In this document: piece after piece, positions 32,867 through 51,389 of the stretch
How positions within the stretch are numbered: the stretch's first letter is position 1
Layout of the letters: every line of letters starts with the position of its first letter
Assembly (NCBI GenBank): GCA_049999765.1
Contig: JBNGIQ010009366.1
Coordinates: 1-64,000, forward strand
From: Phaeoceros laevis
Taxonomy: Eukaryota > Anthocerotophyta > Anthocerotopsida > Notothyladales
Length of the DNA stretch: 64,000 nucleotides
Direction: 5' to 3'
The notes under the pieces: model-generated
What the model was told of the DNA's origin: nothing
Seen by the model: only the letters and a program-made list of their open reading frames with translations
The model's database searches: none
Position numbers and translations under genes: made by a program

Positions 32867-35527
32867 TTACAGCTCTGCCTTGCCTGGGTATCTCGGAAAA
32901 GGAATCACATCTCTTATATTCTCGAGGCCCGTGACAAAAAGGACCATTCGCTCGAACCCCAGTCCAAACCCGGCATGCTTCACTGTCCCATGGCGTCGTA
33001 GATCAAGGTACCACTCATAGGGCTCCTCTGGCAAGCCACTCTCTTGGAGCCTACACAACAGTTACCCTCAGTTAATCGCCGAGAAAACATCCACTCTCAA
33101 GTTTTTCACGGCTGCCCAGCTGACCAATACCCAATGCCATTCCAGTGCATGCAAGAAGGAACGTACCGTCGTTTCAAAACATCGAGCCGTTCTTCTCTCT
33201 GGCTTCCGCCTACAAGCTCCCCAACCTACACAAGCCACCAAGTTGCGCGACTGAGCTTCAAGCAAAAACGCACCACTAAGGACTGTCCCAAACAACGGAA
33301 CAAGAGACAGAAGGGTAAGTCCAATGACCTTCGGGCACAGGACATCCATAGCTGCCACCGTTTTCTGATCATCATTGAGCCGCATATAAAAAGCTTTGAT
33401 TCCCTTGGGGTAGTTATACACAATTACTGGCTTCTTAAACACCTCCTCGGCCAAGTACCTGTATAACGACCTCTCTTGAGAAACCAAACGTTTTTTGGCA
33501 CTAATCAAATCCTAACTGCATAGATGCAGCAGTTACAGTACCTCTCATGTTCCGACGCAAGATCTATTCCCCATTCGACACTGTTTTCAAATCTTCCAGC
33601 TGGAACCTGGTGGGGTACAGCAGCAGAGTGAAAACATATACTACATTGCTCAGCGCAACTGAATGTTGACGTGCCTTGCACTATTGCACCTGTGAAGGAG
33701 TTGTAAAGGAAAGTTCACAAAAGAAGAACTTGATCAACTGACCTTCTTAAGAATGTCAATAGCAGAAGTGTAAGTTAAACGCTCAAAAGAAGTTGAAGCA
33801 ACCATTCTCAAACGAGCAAGAGCTGTTTTGTCGATGTTCTTATCAAAAAACTCCATGTCGAGAAGACAATGGTCAAGCAAATATTGACACAGATACCGCA
33901 CATAATCCTCTGCACAGTCCATATCATCCTGCAATACGGAGCATTCACATGTGCATGAGTCCACAACTTGACAAAAGCACCCACTAACCATTGTCGACAC
34001 AGCACTTTAAGTACAGGGCAAAGTTACTGGAAAAACCTACCTCAAGGTCTGCAAACGAGATCTCAGGTTCGATCATCCAAAACTCTGCTAAATGCCTCGT
34101 CGTGTGAGAGTTTTCAGCTCGAAAGGTTGGCCCAAATGTATACACCCGACTTAGGGCACATGCGTGGGTCTCAACTTGTAGCTGCCCTGATACAGTGAGA
34201 AATGCTTGACGAGCAAAGAAGTCTGGAGTGTAGTCTATTCCTCCTCCCTCCTTTCGGGGAATGCCACCTTTCAACCTCGATCGTTCTTCTAGTTTTGCAA
34301 GATCCTCCTTCAATCGAGTCAATTCCTGGACAGCACCAGTTATCTCTTCTTTCGATTTCTTTTCAGTCTTGAGCTGTTTAATCAGGGCTCCCTGCTGGCT
34401 AACAGCCGCCTTTGCCGTTTCAACGTCAGCCTCTGTGGGAAGAGGGGTTACCCTAGCTTCCGTCTCTCTCTTCTCTACATCACTCAGTAAAGTGGTGACT
34501 TGAAACATCTCGCCCGCACCTTCACAATCGCTGGTCGTAATAATAGGGGTATGCACATATAAAAAGTGCCTTTCCTGAAAAAACTTGTGGGTGGCAAACG
34601 CAAGAGCGTTGCGAATTCGAGCAACAGCAGAAATCTGTGACACGGCAGGCTTACCGCATTAGAATGAAGAAAACATACCACCTCTACCAGAGAACATTTT
34701 TCAGACAGACAGCCCTGGTAGTGCGTTAAACAAGGAAATTTGTACTCACGGTGTTGGTGCGGGCTCTCAAATGCAAGTACCCGCGCAAGTACTCCAATGG
34801 ATATCTCGTCTTGGCTATAGGATAGTTAGCAGTGTCCACAGGCCCCAAATGAAGAATTTTCTCCACTTTCAGCTCAACCTTCTGCTTATCGGCGCTTTCG
34901 GGAGGTTTCTTTAGCTCACCTTCCACCACCACGCAGGTCCCTGTTCCTGTCAGCTGGCTTAGAGTGACATTATTCGCTGCGGCGGCCTGGTCATCCACAA
35001 TAACCTGCAACCAACACATTCAGATCCCGGGCTAAAATTGCCCACACAAAAAAAGGGGTACATTGTACACCCTCCCAGATTCCGACCAAAATGCAGCGGT
35101 GAACTCACTCCACCTGCAGGTTCACTGGGATGGACCCATCGTTGAGCTCCAAAAAAGCAAAAGTGTTTTTCCCCTGCACCCGCCCCGTCTTGACCCAGCC
35201 GCCAACCACAACCTTCTGACCAGTGTACTCAATGCCACCATCTGGGCGTCCTACAATTGAGGCAATAAGCACTCTCTTCGAATACGCTGCCAGAGGAGCA
35301 GTTGCCCCCCCGCAGTTTTCGCGCACTTCCTTCTTCGGATCGGAAATGGTTACCGCATCCAGCTCCCCGGCCAGATCCTGCTGCCCAGCGGCCATGCCGC
35401 TAGGGCTCCTGAAAGCACTGAAAGCCGCCGCTACCCGAGCTTGCTCTACGACACCTGCAGCTCGATCCCACGACCCTCGTCGCAATGCACGCCCAGTTCC
35501 CCTGCCAAGCACCGTGCGAAAGAGCAT
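32867..35527 (-). CDS. Asparaginyl-tRNA synthetase, cytosolic type with N-terminal extension, 628 aa
   Basis: Eight exons on the minus strand (35527-35114, 35004-34750, 34634-34041, 33928-33743, 33606-33542, 33458-33329, 33225-33167, 33050-32867) join in phase. An OB-fold anticodon domain ([20 protein letters not shown]) precedes the class II core: motif 2 region [20 protein letters not shown], then [17 protein letters not shown], and motif 3 [20 protein letters not shown]. The charged helical insert after EMFQVTTL is typical of plant SYNC1-type enzymes. About 44 residues rich in Arg, Ala and Ser ([17 protein letters not shown]) precede a second Met ([13 protein letters not shown]). A long organelle form and a short cytosolic form from two starts is a reasonable inference. 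Confidence 0.95.
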
Positions 35528-36914
<1,387 letters not shown>

Positions 36915-38030
36915 ATGGCAACGTCAACTAGTGCATCCTTGGTTACAAAGACAACCGGGTCTAGCTTCGGCCCAATTGTATTTTGCAAAGGAGCAGACTA
37001 CATTGGATGCACAACACCGGACAAAATCTTCTTCTTGGGTTGGAGTCCAGACACAAAGTATTGGGAAAATTTACCTAGTTTGGATTTCATTCCAGAAAAG
37101 TTTGAGGATGTAAGGTGTTGGTGCACTCACAAAGGTCTCTTATGTGTGGAGATCGTGTCGTGCATGTCGTTCACTCATAGATTATATGTTTGCAATCCAC
37201 TAATCCAAACATATGTAAGTATTCCAACTCCACCAACCAAAACCTCTAGAGAAGAAAACAAAGACAAGGAGGCCCTTGTACTGATTGCAGGGGAATCTGG
37301 TTCAGGTTTCAGAATGTTTGCCTTTGCACCTGGCATGTCCATTTGGAAGCTTGAAAGCAAGAACTTGGCTTTAGGATGGCAGATATTGCTATTGCCAAGT
37401 ACGATTGCACATTCTGTAACTGGGATTCACAAACCAATTCTTGTGAATGGAACCATTTATTACTTGACTATTAATGATCTTAGAACTCAGTTGGAAGACT
37501 ACAATCTTGTAAGCTACAATGTTCAGGAAGAAACTTGGCAAGAGGATCCTATGATTAGCTTGAAAGGGAAGCATCTAAAAACCACGGCATGGCAACTCAT
37601 AAACTTGAACGATGAACTTTGGCTGGTATGGATGAAGCCTGCTGAATATTCGGAGGACATGCCCATTGTTATTGGGAATGAAAATCCTGGTGAGAAAGAG
37701 GACTTTTCTCAACTAGAAAAGTTTGAGATTCATATTATGAAGTATGATATGGGAGCAAGTATGTTTTATGAGATTTACACAACTACAAGATCCGCTTTTC
37801 ATTTCTCACACGATCATTTTTGTGTTGCATCCGGAAAAAATGAGTTGTGCTTTTTATTTTATTCGCAAAAGCAAGACTCAAGATATGGTTCAGAATTGCA
37901 ATTGGAAATGTTTAATGTTTACAGTCTGCAATGGCAGGGTTATGGTACAAGTGGTATCTTTGCATATGACTATTTTCATAACAATAGAACTGCAGGGCGA
38001 ACTTTTCAACTAACTCATGTAGAGTTGTAA
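36915..38030 (+). CDS. F-box-associated (FBA-like) beta-propeller protein lacking an F-box, 371 aa
   Basis: A single intronless frame. The pattern of F-box-associated domains is visible: CTHKGLLCVEIVSC, RLYVCNPLIQTYVSIPTPP, PILVNGTIYYLT, LVSYNVQEETWQEDP and LINLNDELWLVWM. No N-terminal F-box is present. The N-terminus (MATSTSASLVTKTTGSSFGP) leads straight into the propeller. F-box proteins with this domain recruit targets to SCF ubiquitin ligases; without the F-box it could be a truncated paralogue or a regulator. Codons and flanks are clearly AT-richer than neighbours, which suggests a different local history. Intact, but function unproven. Confidence 0.65.
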   Translation: MATSTSASLVTKTTGSSFGPIVFCKGADYIGCTTPDKIFFLGWSPDTKYWENLPSLDFIPEKFEDVRCWCTHKGLLCVEIVSCMSFTHRLYVCNPLIQTYVSIPTPPTKTSREENKDKEALVLIAGESGSGFRMFAFAPGMSIWKLESKNLALGWQILLLPSTIAHSVTGIHKPILVNGTIYYLTINDLRTQLEDYNLVSYNVQEETWQEDPMISLKGKHLKTTAWQLINLNDELWLVWMKPAEYSEDMPIVIGNENPGEKEDFSQLEKFEIHIMKYDMGASMFYEIYTTTRSAFHFSHDHFCVASGKNELCFLFYSQKQDSRYGSELQLEMFNVYSLQWQGYGTSGIFAYDYFHNNRTAGRTFQLTHVEL

Positions 38031-39324
38031 AGCACTTAGTTAGTAAAAGCTTCACAAGATACAACTACTAAGATAATGAGGACTCTACAAGTTAGAGGAC
38101 CCTTACGGACAGGCCAAAGCTCCGATTTCGTTGAAAGCTAGATTTCAAAATAAAAATTCAGATTTCGCACGAAAGCATGTGCCACGTCAATTTAAAATCT
38201 GGAGCCAACAAATTTCGGCCAGATTTCATTGCTAAACGCTTTCAGACAGACAGCTGACCGAAATCTGGGTTTCGGTAAGAAAAGACTAACTTCCGTTAAA
38301 GCAACCGCATGGTGCACTAAGATTTTGAATGCCCCATATCCAAATCTAAGCCACTAAAACATCACACCACAAATTTGTTAAAGCCAAATCCTCAGTCTTG
38401 ATGGTCTCGACCCAAGTAGGGGTGCAATTTTTTAACAATGAGTGTTTGTCGTAGGGTTGCATTGTAACCCAGCTGGTTCAATGACAATTTGTGGTTATTA
38501 AAAATAATTGCTATAATATGCTTCAAAAAATAATAATATCTAGAACTAGGCAAAAGGCATTCTTTCCCAAGCAGTGAGAGCCCCCTTGCACTGCCACTAT
38601 TCGTAGCATAAAAGGAGCATTTTACGACAGAAGGTATTCAGACACGCTCACCTTTAGCCGTCCGTATTTATAGGATTTGCAAGCATTTTACAGAAAGCTC
38701 CCCACAAAGTTTGTCTCTGCTTGGCCTTGCTTCTTCTCGCATTTCATGCTCGTACTATTTAAACACTCTTATCAAATCCTTGTAGATTCCTTTACGAAAT
38801 CTACACAACAACAATACGAGGGAGTGCGATGGGTCTCTTTCGAGGGGAAAATACTTAACATCAAAGTTCAACGGAAACCAACAAAATGCTGGGGTCCATT
38901 AGGGGACACTTTGGATGCGATTGAGCAAGCGGGACATGTCAATTAGACGTTACTAGTTGCAAACTGATCGGCTTTTGAGAATCCAGGGTGCACATGGCCT
39001 GGCGGCAGCAGCTTGCCGAAACATACATACATGCCCTATAGGTTGTCTAGGTCCTATAGATCGTAAAGAGTTTCGCTGATGATTCGTGTTCGAACCCAGA
39101 GTTTCGTGTAGCGCATGTTGGGATGCTCAGCCAATACTCACCTCCCTCCGAACGCACCTAGGTGCCCGTCCTGCACGGCAAAGCACGATAAAGAAATCTC
39201 TGCCTCCATCGGGCGAGCTGCTGCTTTTCCTTTACAAATAAACTCGAACCGATTCTTGCCAGGGAATAATCTAACACTTGATCTCAAGGACAAACACCAA
39301 GGAGAGCAGATCTGATGGGTGAAG
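38031..39324. other. AT-rich intergenic block
   Basis: Poly-A/T stretches and no coding signal. From about 39150 to the peptide gene the sequence is similar to 48740-48900 (shared GCACGGCAAAGCACGAT), part of a segmental duplication. Confidence 0.5.
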
Positions 39325-39673
39325 CTACAGTCTCGGACTTGGCGGGTCCGGTAACGGGGCTGAGGGCGGATATGGAGGTGGAGACGCATATACTATGGGC
39401 GGGGGGCGTGGAATTTGACGCCGCAAGCTTCTTCGCAACTTCAAATGGCGCACCACCACCTCGGCCTCGCGCTCATTCTTCAGCCTGAAGTTGCTGGGAA
39501 GGGGGAGCTGGCCATGAAATACCTTTCCTGCGAGCGTGTCAGAAAACATTGTGGACAACAGCAGGTGTGAGACAGGAAGAGAGAATGCGCCTACCTTGAG
39601 AGCCATGCACTTGGACGAAAGCAGCGCAGGCCAGCAGGAGCAGCACAAAGAGCTTGAGCTGAAGAGTTCCCAT
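39325..39673 (-). CDS. Small secreted proline-rich peptide precursor, copy A, 93 aa
   Basis: Exons 39673-39595 and 39527-39325 join in phase. A clear signal peptide (LFVLLLLACAAFVQVHG) is followed by GKVFHGQLPLPSNF, a charged segment ending NEREAEVVVRHLKLRRSL, and a proline-rich tail (PPPIVYASPPPYPPSAPLP). There are no cysteines after the signal. The family is unknown to me. Small size, dibasic sites and a Pro-rich end resemble a processed signalling-peptide precursor or a small wall protein; this is inference. Copy B at 48911-49286 has the same structure and intron position. Confidence 0.68.
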
Positions 39674-40039
39674 GGCAGTCGCGTAGTGGCGAGGCGATGC
39701 AGGGGCGGAGAGTAAGAGAGCCAGACAAGCATCCAGGAGCCTTCAACAGCAAGGAATGTACTCCCGCTCGGAAGCTGCTTCAGCACGGAGCTGAACGCCT
39801 GCTCTCAAACGTCGCTTCCAAGGTTCGGAGGGACAGGCACTATTACAGAACGGCCGCAAAATGACAACATCAAGAGTCACCGCAGAGTCAATCCAGGACT
39901 GAGTCCCTCTGATAATAGTGAACTCACGTCATCGCTGCTGGTGCTGCTATTCCTGTCCCCTCCAAATTTGACCTATTTCGGGCTCTACCAAGCTCCGCCC
40001 AGGCTTCTTCCATACACCAGCCTGCCGTCTCATCTGGCT
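39674..40039. other. Upstream region of peptide gene A
   Basis: No gene. Likely promoter between the peptide gene and the PPR remnant. Confidence 0.4.
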
Positions 40040-40540
40040 GCACATGCACGGCCTGAACCAAGTCTTCACCTGGCTGTACTCAATAGGTCTCCACATTTTG
40101 CATACATATCCACCAACGTGATCCCGACAATCAAGTCAGTGTCGCACCCGCTCATGAATGGCCATTGCAACATGGATTTGCTTCCCCTTGGCATGGGCAA
40201 CGCCTCTGCTTTGAAAACTTTCCCATCAACAAGAGTGTAATTCTCTTTTGATGCTAAACTGGCACACGCGTTTCAAGAGCATCATACTTAGAAGGATCCA
40301 CTTGTCGGTTGTCACTCCTGCCTCCACCAATTCAGCGTGGAGTTGTAATGTCATCTCACCTCCACCAAGGTCGGTGTAGCCTGTCATCATTGATGTCCAT
40401 AAGAATACATCATGCTTGGCCACGGTGTCGAAGACAGACCTGGCACCAACGAGGCTCCCACAACTTGCATATGCATCGACAATTAGGAATTCCGCTGTGC
40501 GGGTGCGAGCGATGGTCCGAGCCACTGAGGCGCGGGGCAA
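40040..40540 (-). pseudogene. PPR gene remnant
   Basis: Minus-strand fragments of PLS repeats (DAYASCGSLVGARSVFDTVA, FLWTSMMTGYTDLG, and in another frame LIVGITLVDMYAKCGDL) separated by frameshifts. No intact gene is possible. It resembles the remnant at 49.6 kb (CGxLVGARSVFD) and forms part of the same duplicated block. Confidence 0.8.
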
Positions 40541-40779
40541 TTAAACAAGTTCGGCAAGTTCGACAATTCCAAAACCTTGTGACATGGCAACTATCACCTT
40601 GTTACAAGTATGCATGAATTCGTGTGCCCGTGCAAATTTCAAATTTTCAATCAGGAACTTGTTTGACAATTTCAGAAAGCGGGAGTTTCGGGCTGCGCGT
40701 GCGCATGCTTGGTGGATGTGCGTAGACACAGAGGTATCTTCGATTACACTTTGCCTCTTGTTACATAGCACCTCCAGCT

Positions 40780-41215
40780 AATGAGGGTTGAAGTCCTCGG
40801 ACTACATCCCTCATTAGTCCGTTGAAGTCCTCGGACTACATCCCTCATTAGTCCACATAAGTGGCAGCGCGCTCGATTCCCATGAGGAGTCGTCACGGCG
40901 TGGGCCGCCGTGACCACCCACCTACTACTACTACTACCTCTTGCGCTGACATACTCAAGGCCGGGAACCGAGAACGATCCCAGCCCAATGGCTCTGTTTG
41001 AGACAAATAGGTTCACCGGCTGACCAGGTGACTGCCACCTGTGACTCTTCTCGTGCCTAGGTGCCATGTTCTGCACGGACGACAGTCCCCCCGGGGTGAA
41101 TAATAGTACAGCTCCTGCACTTCGCCCGGATGCCAGAGGCTCATCCTGAAAAGCGAGCCATGGCATCTCGGGAGTCGAACCGGCCACAGCTTGCGGATTG
41201 CTAACTGCAACGAGC
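40780..41215 (-). mobile_element. Possible tRNA-derived SINE
   Basis: On the minus strand a box-B-like GGTTCGACTCCC (near 41173-41184) follows tRNA-like sequence. The tRNA arms do not pair well enough for a real tRNA. Downstream are a short TAG-repeat (near 40925) and the 34-bp tandem repeat. Without a second copy or flanking duplication this is tentative. Confidence 0.3.
40787..40854 (+). repeat. 34-bp perfect tandem duplication
   Basis: Two identical units, 40787-40820 and 40821-40854, each beginning GTTGAAGTCCTCGG and ending CATTAGTCC. The flank CTAATGAGGG just before is the inverse of an internal segment, so the block can fold. Confidence 0.92.
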
Positions 41216-41481
41216 GCCGCTTGAAGGGCGAGACTCCACACCGTTTTTTGGACTCTTTGCCCGAGTGTTACTCTAGTCTATTCGGGGCCACCAAGAGTGA
41301 CCAAGTTGGCAGGTAGCCGCTGAATTTAGGTGGGGTGTATGGAGCAATGAGATGACAGCGAGGCTCGATGGAGCTCTTGTTATGAATTTTGTGGCTCACT
41401 GGCACTCTCTTCGGTCTTGTCTGGCTGAGCACCGTTTGCTTACTTGAACGGAGATTCCCTGTTTAGAGATTACGGTGCGCC
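41216..41481. other. Upstream region of the ABCC gene
   Basis: Short 5' flank. I looked for upstream TMD0 exons and saw none. Confidence 0.4.
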
Positions 41482-46551
<5,070 letters not shown>

Positions 46552-46651
46552 NNNNNNNNNNNNNNNNNNNNNNNNNNNNNNNNNNNNNNNNNNNNNNNNN
46601 NNNNNNNNNNNNNNNNNNNNNNNNNNNNNNNNNNNNNNNNNNNNNNNNNNN
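46552..46651. other. Assembly gap of 100 N
   Basis: Exactly 100 undetermined bases, the conventional size for a gap of unknown length. It hides the ABCC stop codon. Confidence 0.99.
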
Positions 46652-46779
46652 GCAGAGAAAACTGCCTAACCCTGACATGTGAAGTTCATGTGTTAGCCCG
46701 GTGGATACATGGTGACACCAATGGGTCAATACTTGGGAAACAAGTCATTATAAATCTAGTGAGCCTTTTCCTTACGGTT

Positions 46780-48066
46780 GTCTTGCCTGCAAACCCAAAA
46801 CCACATAGGAAAAGCCGGCCTTTGTGAACTCCATGTCACCCTGATGGAGGAGGTCCAGCTATGCAACCTGCCGTATCTCAAAGCCCGGGTGATGGTGGCC
46901 TCCTTCCCATCCAATTTCCAGGAGGTGCGCTGAGCTCTAAACAAATCGCCTCAAGGTTGGTGTTGACTTGCACGGATTCCATGAGATCCTTGAACATGTC
47001 ATCGTCCAAGCCTTCCCAACCATCTATCACCAACCTCTTGATGCTAGGATTGTCCACCTGCCTTTTGAATTCGTGTGGATGTTTGTTGTCGTATGCAATG
47101 TTTGGCATCCGTGTGGCTGTGAACGATTGGGATCCGCTTGTCGCCCCGTGTCCCGTAAATTGGGGACAGAGCACATGCTCTACATACAGCATTATTGTAG
47201 GACCTAACGTTGTGCTCACATGCTAGGTTACTAGGCCAGAAGGTGGCATGTCTACTCCGAGTATTCCCAACAGCGCCACCCAGAGCTTGGTGATGCTGGT
47301 GTTGTACCGCAATGCCTCCAATCCGTGGCCCACGAAGGAGGTGGTTATATGAAGCTGCTCCAGGGTGGTGGCGGAGCATGTGAGCTACAGCTTCTGAGCT
47401 TCAGCGTGTGAGCCCCAGGTCAAAGCTGCCAGAATCCTGGCCTAGCTCAGCTTCTGAGCTACCGCTGCTGGCTGGTTTGTGAGGTTGGTGGCATGCCCTT
47501 TCCGTCCCAGGGTAAGCCACCTGAGTGACGTGTTGTGCGCCAGAGCTTTTGCAAGCACCTCGCCTCCCGCCGCGTCCGCTCTCAAGTGTGGGCGTGCGGG
47601 CCAGGATGTCAGGCAGGTGTGAGCGGGCTGGCAAAGACGTCCGCCAGGAGTGAGTCAGTGTTGGCTTGCAGGGCGTCCGCAATGTGACCCACTCCTTCAG
47701 CAGTCAACCCGGTATCTTGCAAATCCAGAAGTCTCAAGGTGCGACTGGATCGCACCAGGACAGCGAGCGCCTCGCAGGCTGCCCCAGTCACAATCCCTTG
47801 CCAGCCGCTCACCCCCAGCGAATACAGCGAATACGGTTCCTTTGCAGGCCTTGAAACCTTGAAAGAGAGCCGTGGCCTCCGCCTCCGTCACACTATGGAG
47901 TGAAGAAGCCTCCGAACATCCTCCAATGAAGTGAAGAAGCCTCCGAACTCATTCCCGGTACCTAAGATCCACCTTAAGCTCCTCGATTGAAGGCGGACGG
48001 GCCTCGAGATCCGCAAGCAACCGAAGCAGCGCCGGGGGAATCTGATCATGAGGCGGGCTGGCCATA
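46780..48066 (-). pseudogene. RNI-type leucine-rich-repeat protein, broken
   Basis: Minus-strand fragments read as ribonuclease-inhibitor-like LRRs. From the 5' end they are MASPPHDQIPPALLRLL (start near 48066), VSGWQGIVTGAACEALAVL then RTLRLLDLQDTGLTAEGVGH, EVLAKALAHNTSLRWLTLG, LEQLHITTSFVGHGLEALRY, and IKRLVIDGWEGLDDDMFKDL. They fall in different frames with stops between, more than introns easily explain. Such repeats occur in NLRC3-like and other RNI proteins. I infer a pseudogene; an intron-rich gene is the alternative. Confidence 0.6.
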
Positions 48067-48910
48067 GTCCTAGCTACCTGTATATGTGAGACGACCACAC
48101 GCACGGTACATACATATCAATTGCAAGGTTCCATGGCCAGAGGTGGAAGGGCATGTATGCCACTTAAGCTTGTAAGTTGGTAACCACACCGATCTATCCT
48201 TGCAAGGAACAACCTACCTCCTCTCCAGTTCTAAGCTTTTGAAATGTAAGTGAGCAGAATCTGACCTTTTCGGGCAGAGATGGCGATGGTCTGCCAGGAT
48301 CACATCAACTCCATCGTTTAGACCCGTTCCAAGGCCTGCAGCTGGCTGGCGACGACTTGTCCAGAGATTGTAGACAAGTTTCCCAGCAAATGTTGCTTCT
48401 GTCAGATAGCCGTGACCGCCGGCGGCGATGCTAAAGCTCTCCACCCATGGCCAGTACAGGTATGTTGGTGTGCCAAGCACCGGCCGGGCGGGGGATGTAG
48501 ATAACCTAGTCTGGGAGAGAGCTGCAATGCGCAGTGGGCAGCAGCTTTACCCAGCCTTGAAATCACGAGCTCCAATTATTCAACGAGAAAACGTCCATCA
48601 TAACGGCTGTTTCTTCGCATAAACAAATTAAATACTGGTGACAGCTGAGCAGTGTGTCCGCGTACATAAGAGTGACCGAGTTCCTCTCCTCTACAGTACA
48701 TACCAGGGTATGTACTACAGACCATCTCTCTACCTACCTAGGTGCCCGTCTTTCGTATAGGGTGCACGGCAAAGCACGATGAGGACATCTCTCTCTCCAT
48801 CAGGTGAACTCAGCCTGCTGCTTTCTCTTCACAAAAAGCTGGAACCGATGGACAAACACAAAGGAGAGCAGATATGATGGGTGAAGCTACAGATGCCTTG
48901 GTTAAGTCCG
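48067..48910. other. Intergenic, right part in a segmental duplication
   Basis: No gene. About 48735-48910 parallels 39150-39324. Confidence 0.45.
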
Positions 48911-49286
48911 TCATGACGGGACAGGGACCGCGGGGGCTGACAGATGTGGAGGTGGAGACTTAGTTGGTATGGGCGGGGGGAGTGGAATTGGAAGCCGCTT
49001 GAGCAAGCTTCTTCTCACCATCAAATGGTGCACCACCACCTCGGCCTCGCGCTCATTCTGCAGTCTCAAGTTGCTGTCAAGGGGGAACTGGCCATGAAAT
49101 ACCTTCCCTGCGAGCGTAGTACGTGCATGCAAATGGTGAGCAATAGAGAAAACCAGGTGTGAGACAGGAAGAGAGAATGCGCCTACCTTGTGAGCCATGC
49201 ACATGCATACGGGCGAAAGCAGCGAAAGCAACGCAGGCCAGCAGGAGCAGCACAAAGAGCTTGCGATTGGGCTGAAGAGGCGCCAT
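48911..49286 (-). CDS. Small secreted proline-rich peptide precursor, copy B, 98 aa
   Basis: Exons 49286-49187 and 49107-48911 join in phase at the same position as copy A. The signal peptide is KLFVLLLLACVAFAAFA. The mature part reads GKVFHGQFPLDSNLRLQ, then NEREAEVVVHHLMVRRSL, then a proline-rich tail (PIPLPPPIPTKSPPPHL). Between copies, the stretch from KVFHGQ to RRSL is kept while the tail varies. A constrained core with an unconstrained tail argues that both are real genes. Function unknown. Confidence 0.68.
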
Positions 49287-49589
49287 GGCAGTCACGTAGT
49301 CAAGTGGCGAGGCGATGCAGGGGCGGAGAGTATAAGAGAGCCACGAGGAAGAAAGTCTCGAGTCTTTGGGTACAGACCGCACTGTCGCAAAAAATAAAAT
49401 ACACGAGCAGCCTTGAGCAGCAAGGAATGTACCCCAGCTCGGAAGCTGCTACAACCTGACTTCTGAATTTTTTTTTGGTTTTTTGGTCCGCAGATCAACA
49501 TGCGAACTTGTCGTGTGCTTGGCCTACGGTGGGCCTGTAAACACGTCGGACATGCATTATCACAGGACGGCCGTAATTCGAAAATGACA

Positions 49590-51389
49590 ACCTGGTCGAA
49601 GACAGACCTGGCACCAACAAGCCTCCCACATCTTGCATATGCATCGACCAACGTGCTGGCTAGAATTACATCCACCTCATCACAGCATTTCAACACGTCT
49701 GCATGGAAATCCTTGAGCTTTTGCGGGGACTGCACCTTCACTGCCTGCCCATCTACGGTGCTCCCATCCTCCATTTCTTCTAGCTGGGCATATCCAGCAA
49801 TTACAACATTCCGTGCCACTAAGTTGCATTTGGGCAATCTGTGAAATAGACTTCTGGCACGAGACGGGTCCCCACACTGTGCATACATTTTGATGAGAGT
49901 GTTGCTAGCCAATGCATCTAGCTCAGAGTTGCTCTTGGCCATATCTGCTTCAAGCTTCTTCAACCGTGACAGGGACTGTACTCTGAGTGGTTGTCCACGA
50001 ATGACGGTTTTGTCTTCAATAGCGGCCGTCATCTCACAAGCTTTAAGCACAGTGGTAAAAGTCATGATGTTTGCTTTGACACCTTTCTCCTGCATTTGGC
50101 AATGAAGTTGCCAAGCTCTCTCCCCCTCATCTGCTGGGCATAGCCTCCAATCATTGCAGTCCAGGACACGCCATCCTGATGTGCTCGGTTTTCAAACACA
50201 GATCTTGCTCTCACCAGGTCCCCACATTGCGCCAGCATACGCACCAAACTGCTGCCAATGAATACATTTGCCTCATGTCCTCTTCTCACAATATCTGCAT
50301 GAATCTCCTTGCCCTGTTTCAGACACTGTAACTTGACCCGTTGACCATCTGCTAACGTTTCCTCCTCCGAGGATGCATTGCAGTCCCAGCACATGCCTTC
50401 AAAACACTAGGAAAAGTACGATGGTTGGGGCTTGCACCTCCAACCTGCATTTGGCCATACAGTTGCAAGGCCTCATAGTGTCGGTCTTTCTGGACATATC
50501 CAGCATCTTTGCATTCCAAGAGACCACGTCACGCTGAGTAACAATCACACACGCCCTGTGCATCCACCACGCTTCCGCATTTTGCATACATGTCAACTAT
50601 TCTTGTGCCAACAAATAGATTTGAATCATATCCATGCTGACAACCTCACTCACGATGAAGCTGCCGGCCCAGGTCCCCTGGCTTGCCACAGGATTGAAGG
50701 ATGCGGACGAACCCGCAAGTATCTGGTTTAAGACCTTCCTGTTGCATTCTCTTGTAAATCTGCGCAGCATCTTGAGCTTTTCCACCATTTGTCCGCACTG
50801 GAATTTTCCCTGCAAGCTCCATTGCTTCTTCCTGCACAACGCCAAGTCATCCCCTCCACCCAAGTCTTCTGCTTAAGGTTTTGAAGACTTCTGGGGAAGC
50901 TGGCACGGTCCTTGGCTCATTAAAAATATTCTTGCAATATGGCAAACGTTCTACAGTGAGTGTCGCATTCGATCTTTTGGTTCCTCGAAATCTGCGCAAG
51001 ATTACCAGATTTACCAGACACCAGATTTCTATCAGCTGATCCCTGGTGCCTAACCGTTGACTTCTCCGGAGCAAGGTCAATGGGGGAGACTGATGATCAG
51101 GAGACGGATGTCGAAGGGACCTTGCAGTCCTTGGTTGGCGAGCCCCCATTCTTCTGTTTGCTTTCTCGAAGCTCTGAAACGCTGATAAGAACAGATAGTC
51201 AATATAGTCAAGGCCGTGGAAGAAGGGTGGAGCAGGAAGCACTCTTATTAGCAGACCTTGAGGCCTTGAGGAGGTGACTGCAGGAGACGCTAGCCACCTT
51301 TTGGAGAATGGAGGAACCAAAGACAATTTCGTGATGCCACGACGTCCGCGGCGGGTTTTAAGCCTCCACGGACAAGCGCGCACTGTCAC
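49590..51389 (-). pseudogene. PPR gene, heavily frameshifted
   Basis: Minus-strand PLS repeats in several frames: QDAAQIYKRMQQEGLKPDT near 50750, QRDVVSWNAK near 50520, GYAQQMRGRELGNF near 50120, FTTVLKACEMTAAIEDKT near 50050, and AYARCGRLVGARSVFDQV near 49600. Three acidic L-motif insertions of the local type remain (for example MEDGSTVDGQAVKVQSPQ). A 5' open stretch reaching 51389 may be the old N-terminus. Several stops and shifts rule out a functional product. Confidence 0.85.

Noticed and set aside
41150-41215. tRNA gene on the minus strand (GGTTCGACTCCC box B)
   Set aside because: The T-stem and acceptor stem do not pair; kept only as a weak SINE candidate.
46552-46651. Reading frames spanning the N run
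   Set aside because: They exist only because N codons are not read as stops.
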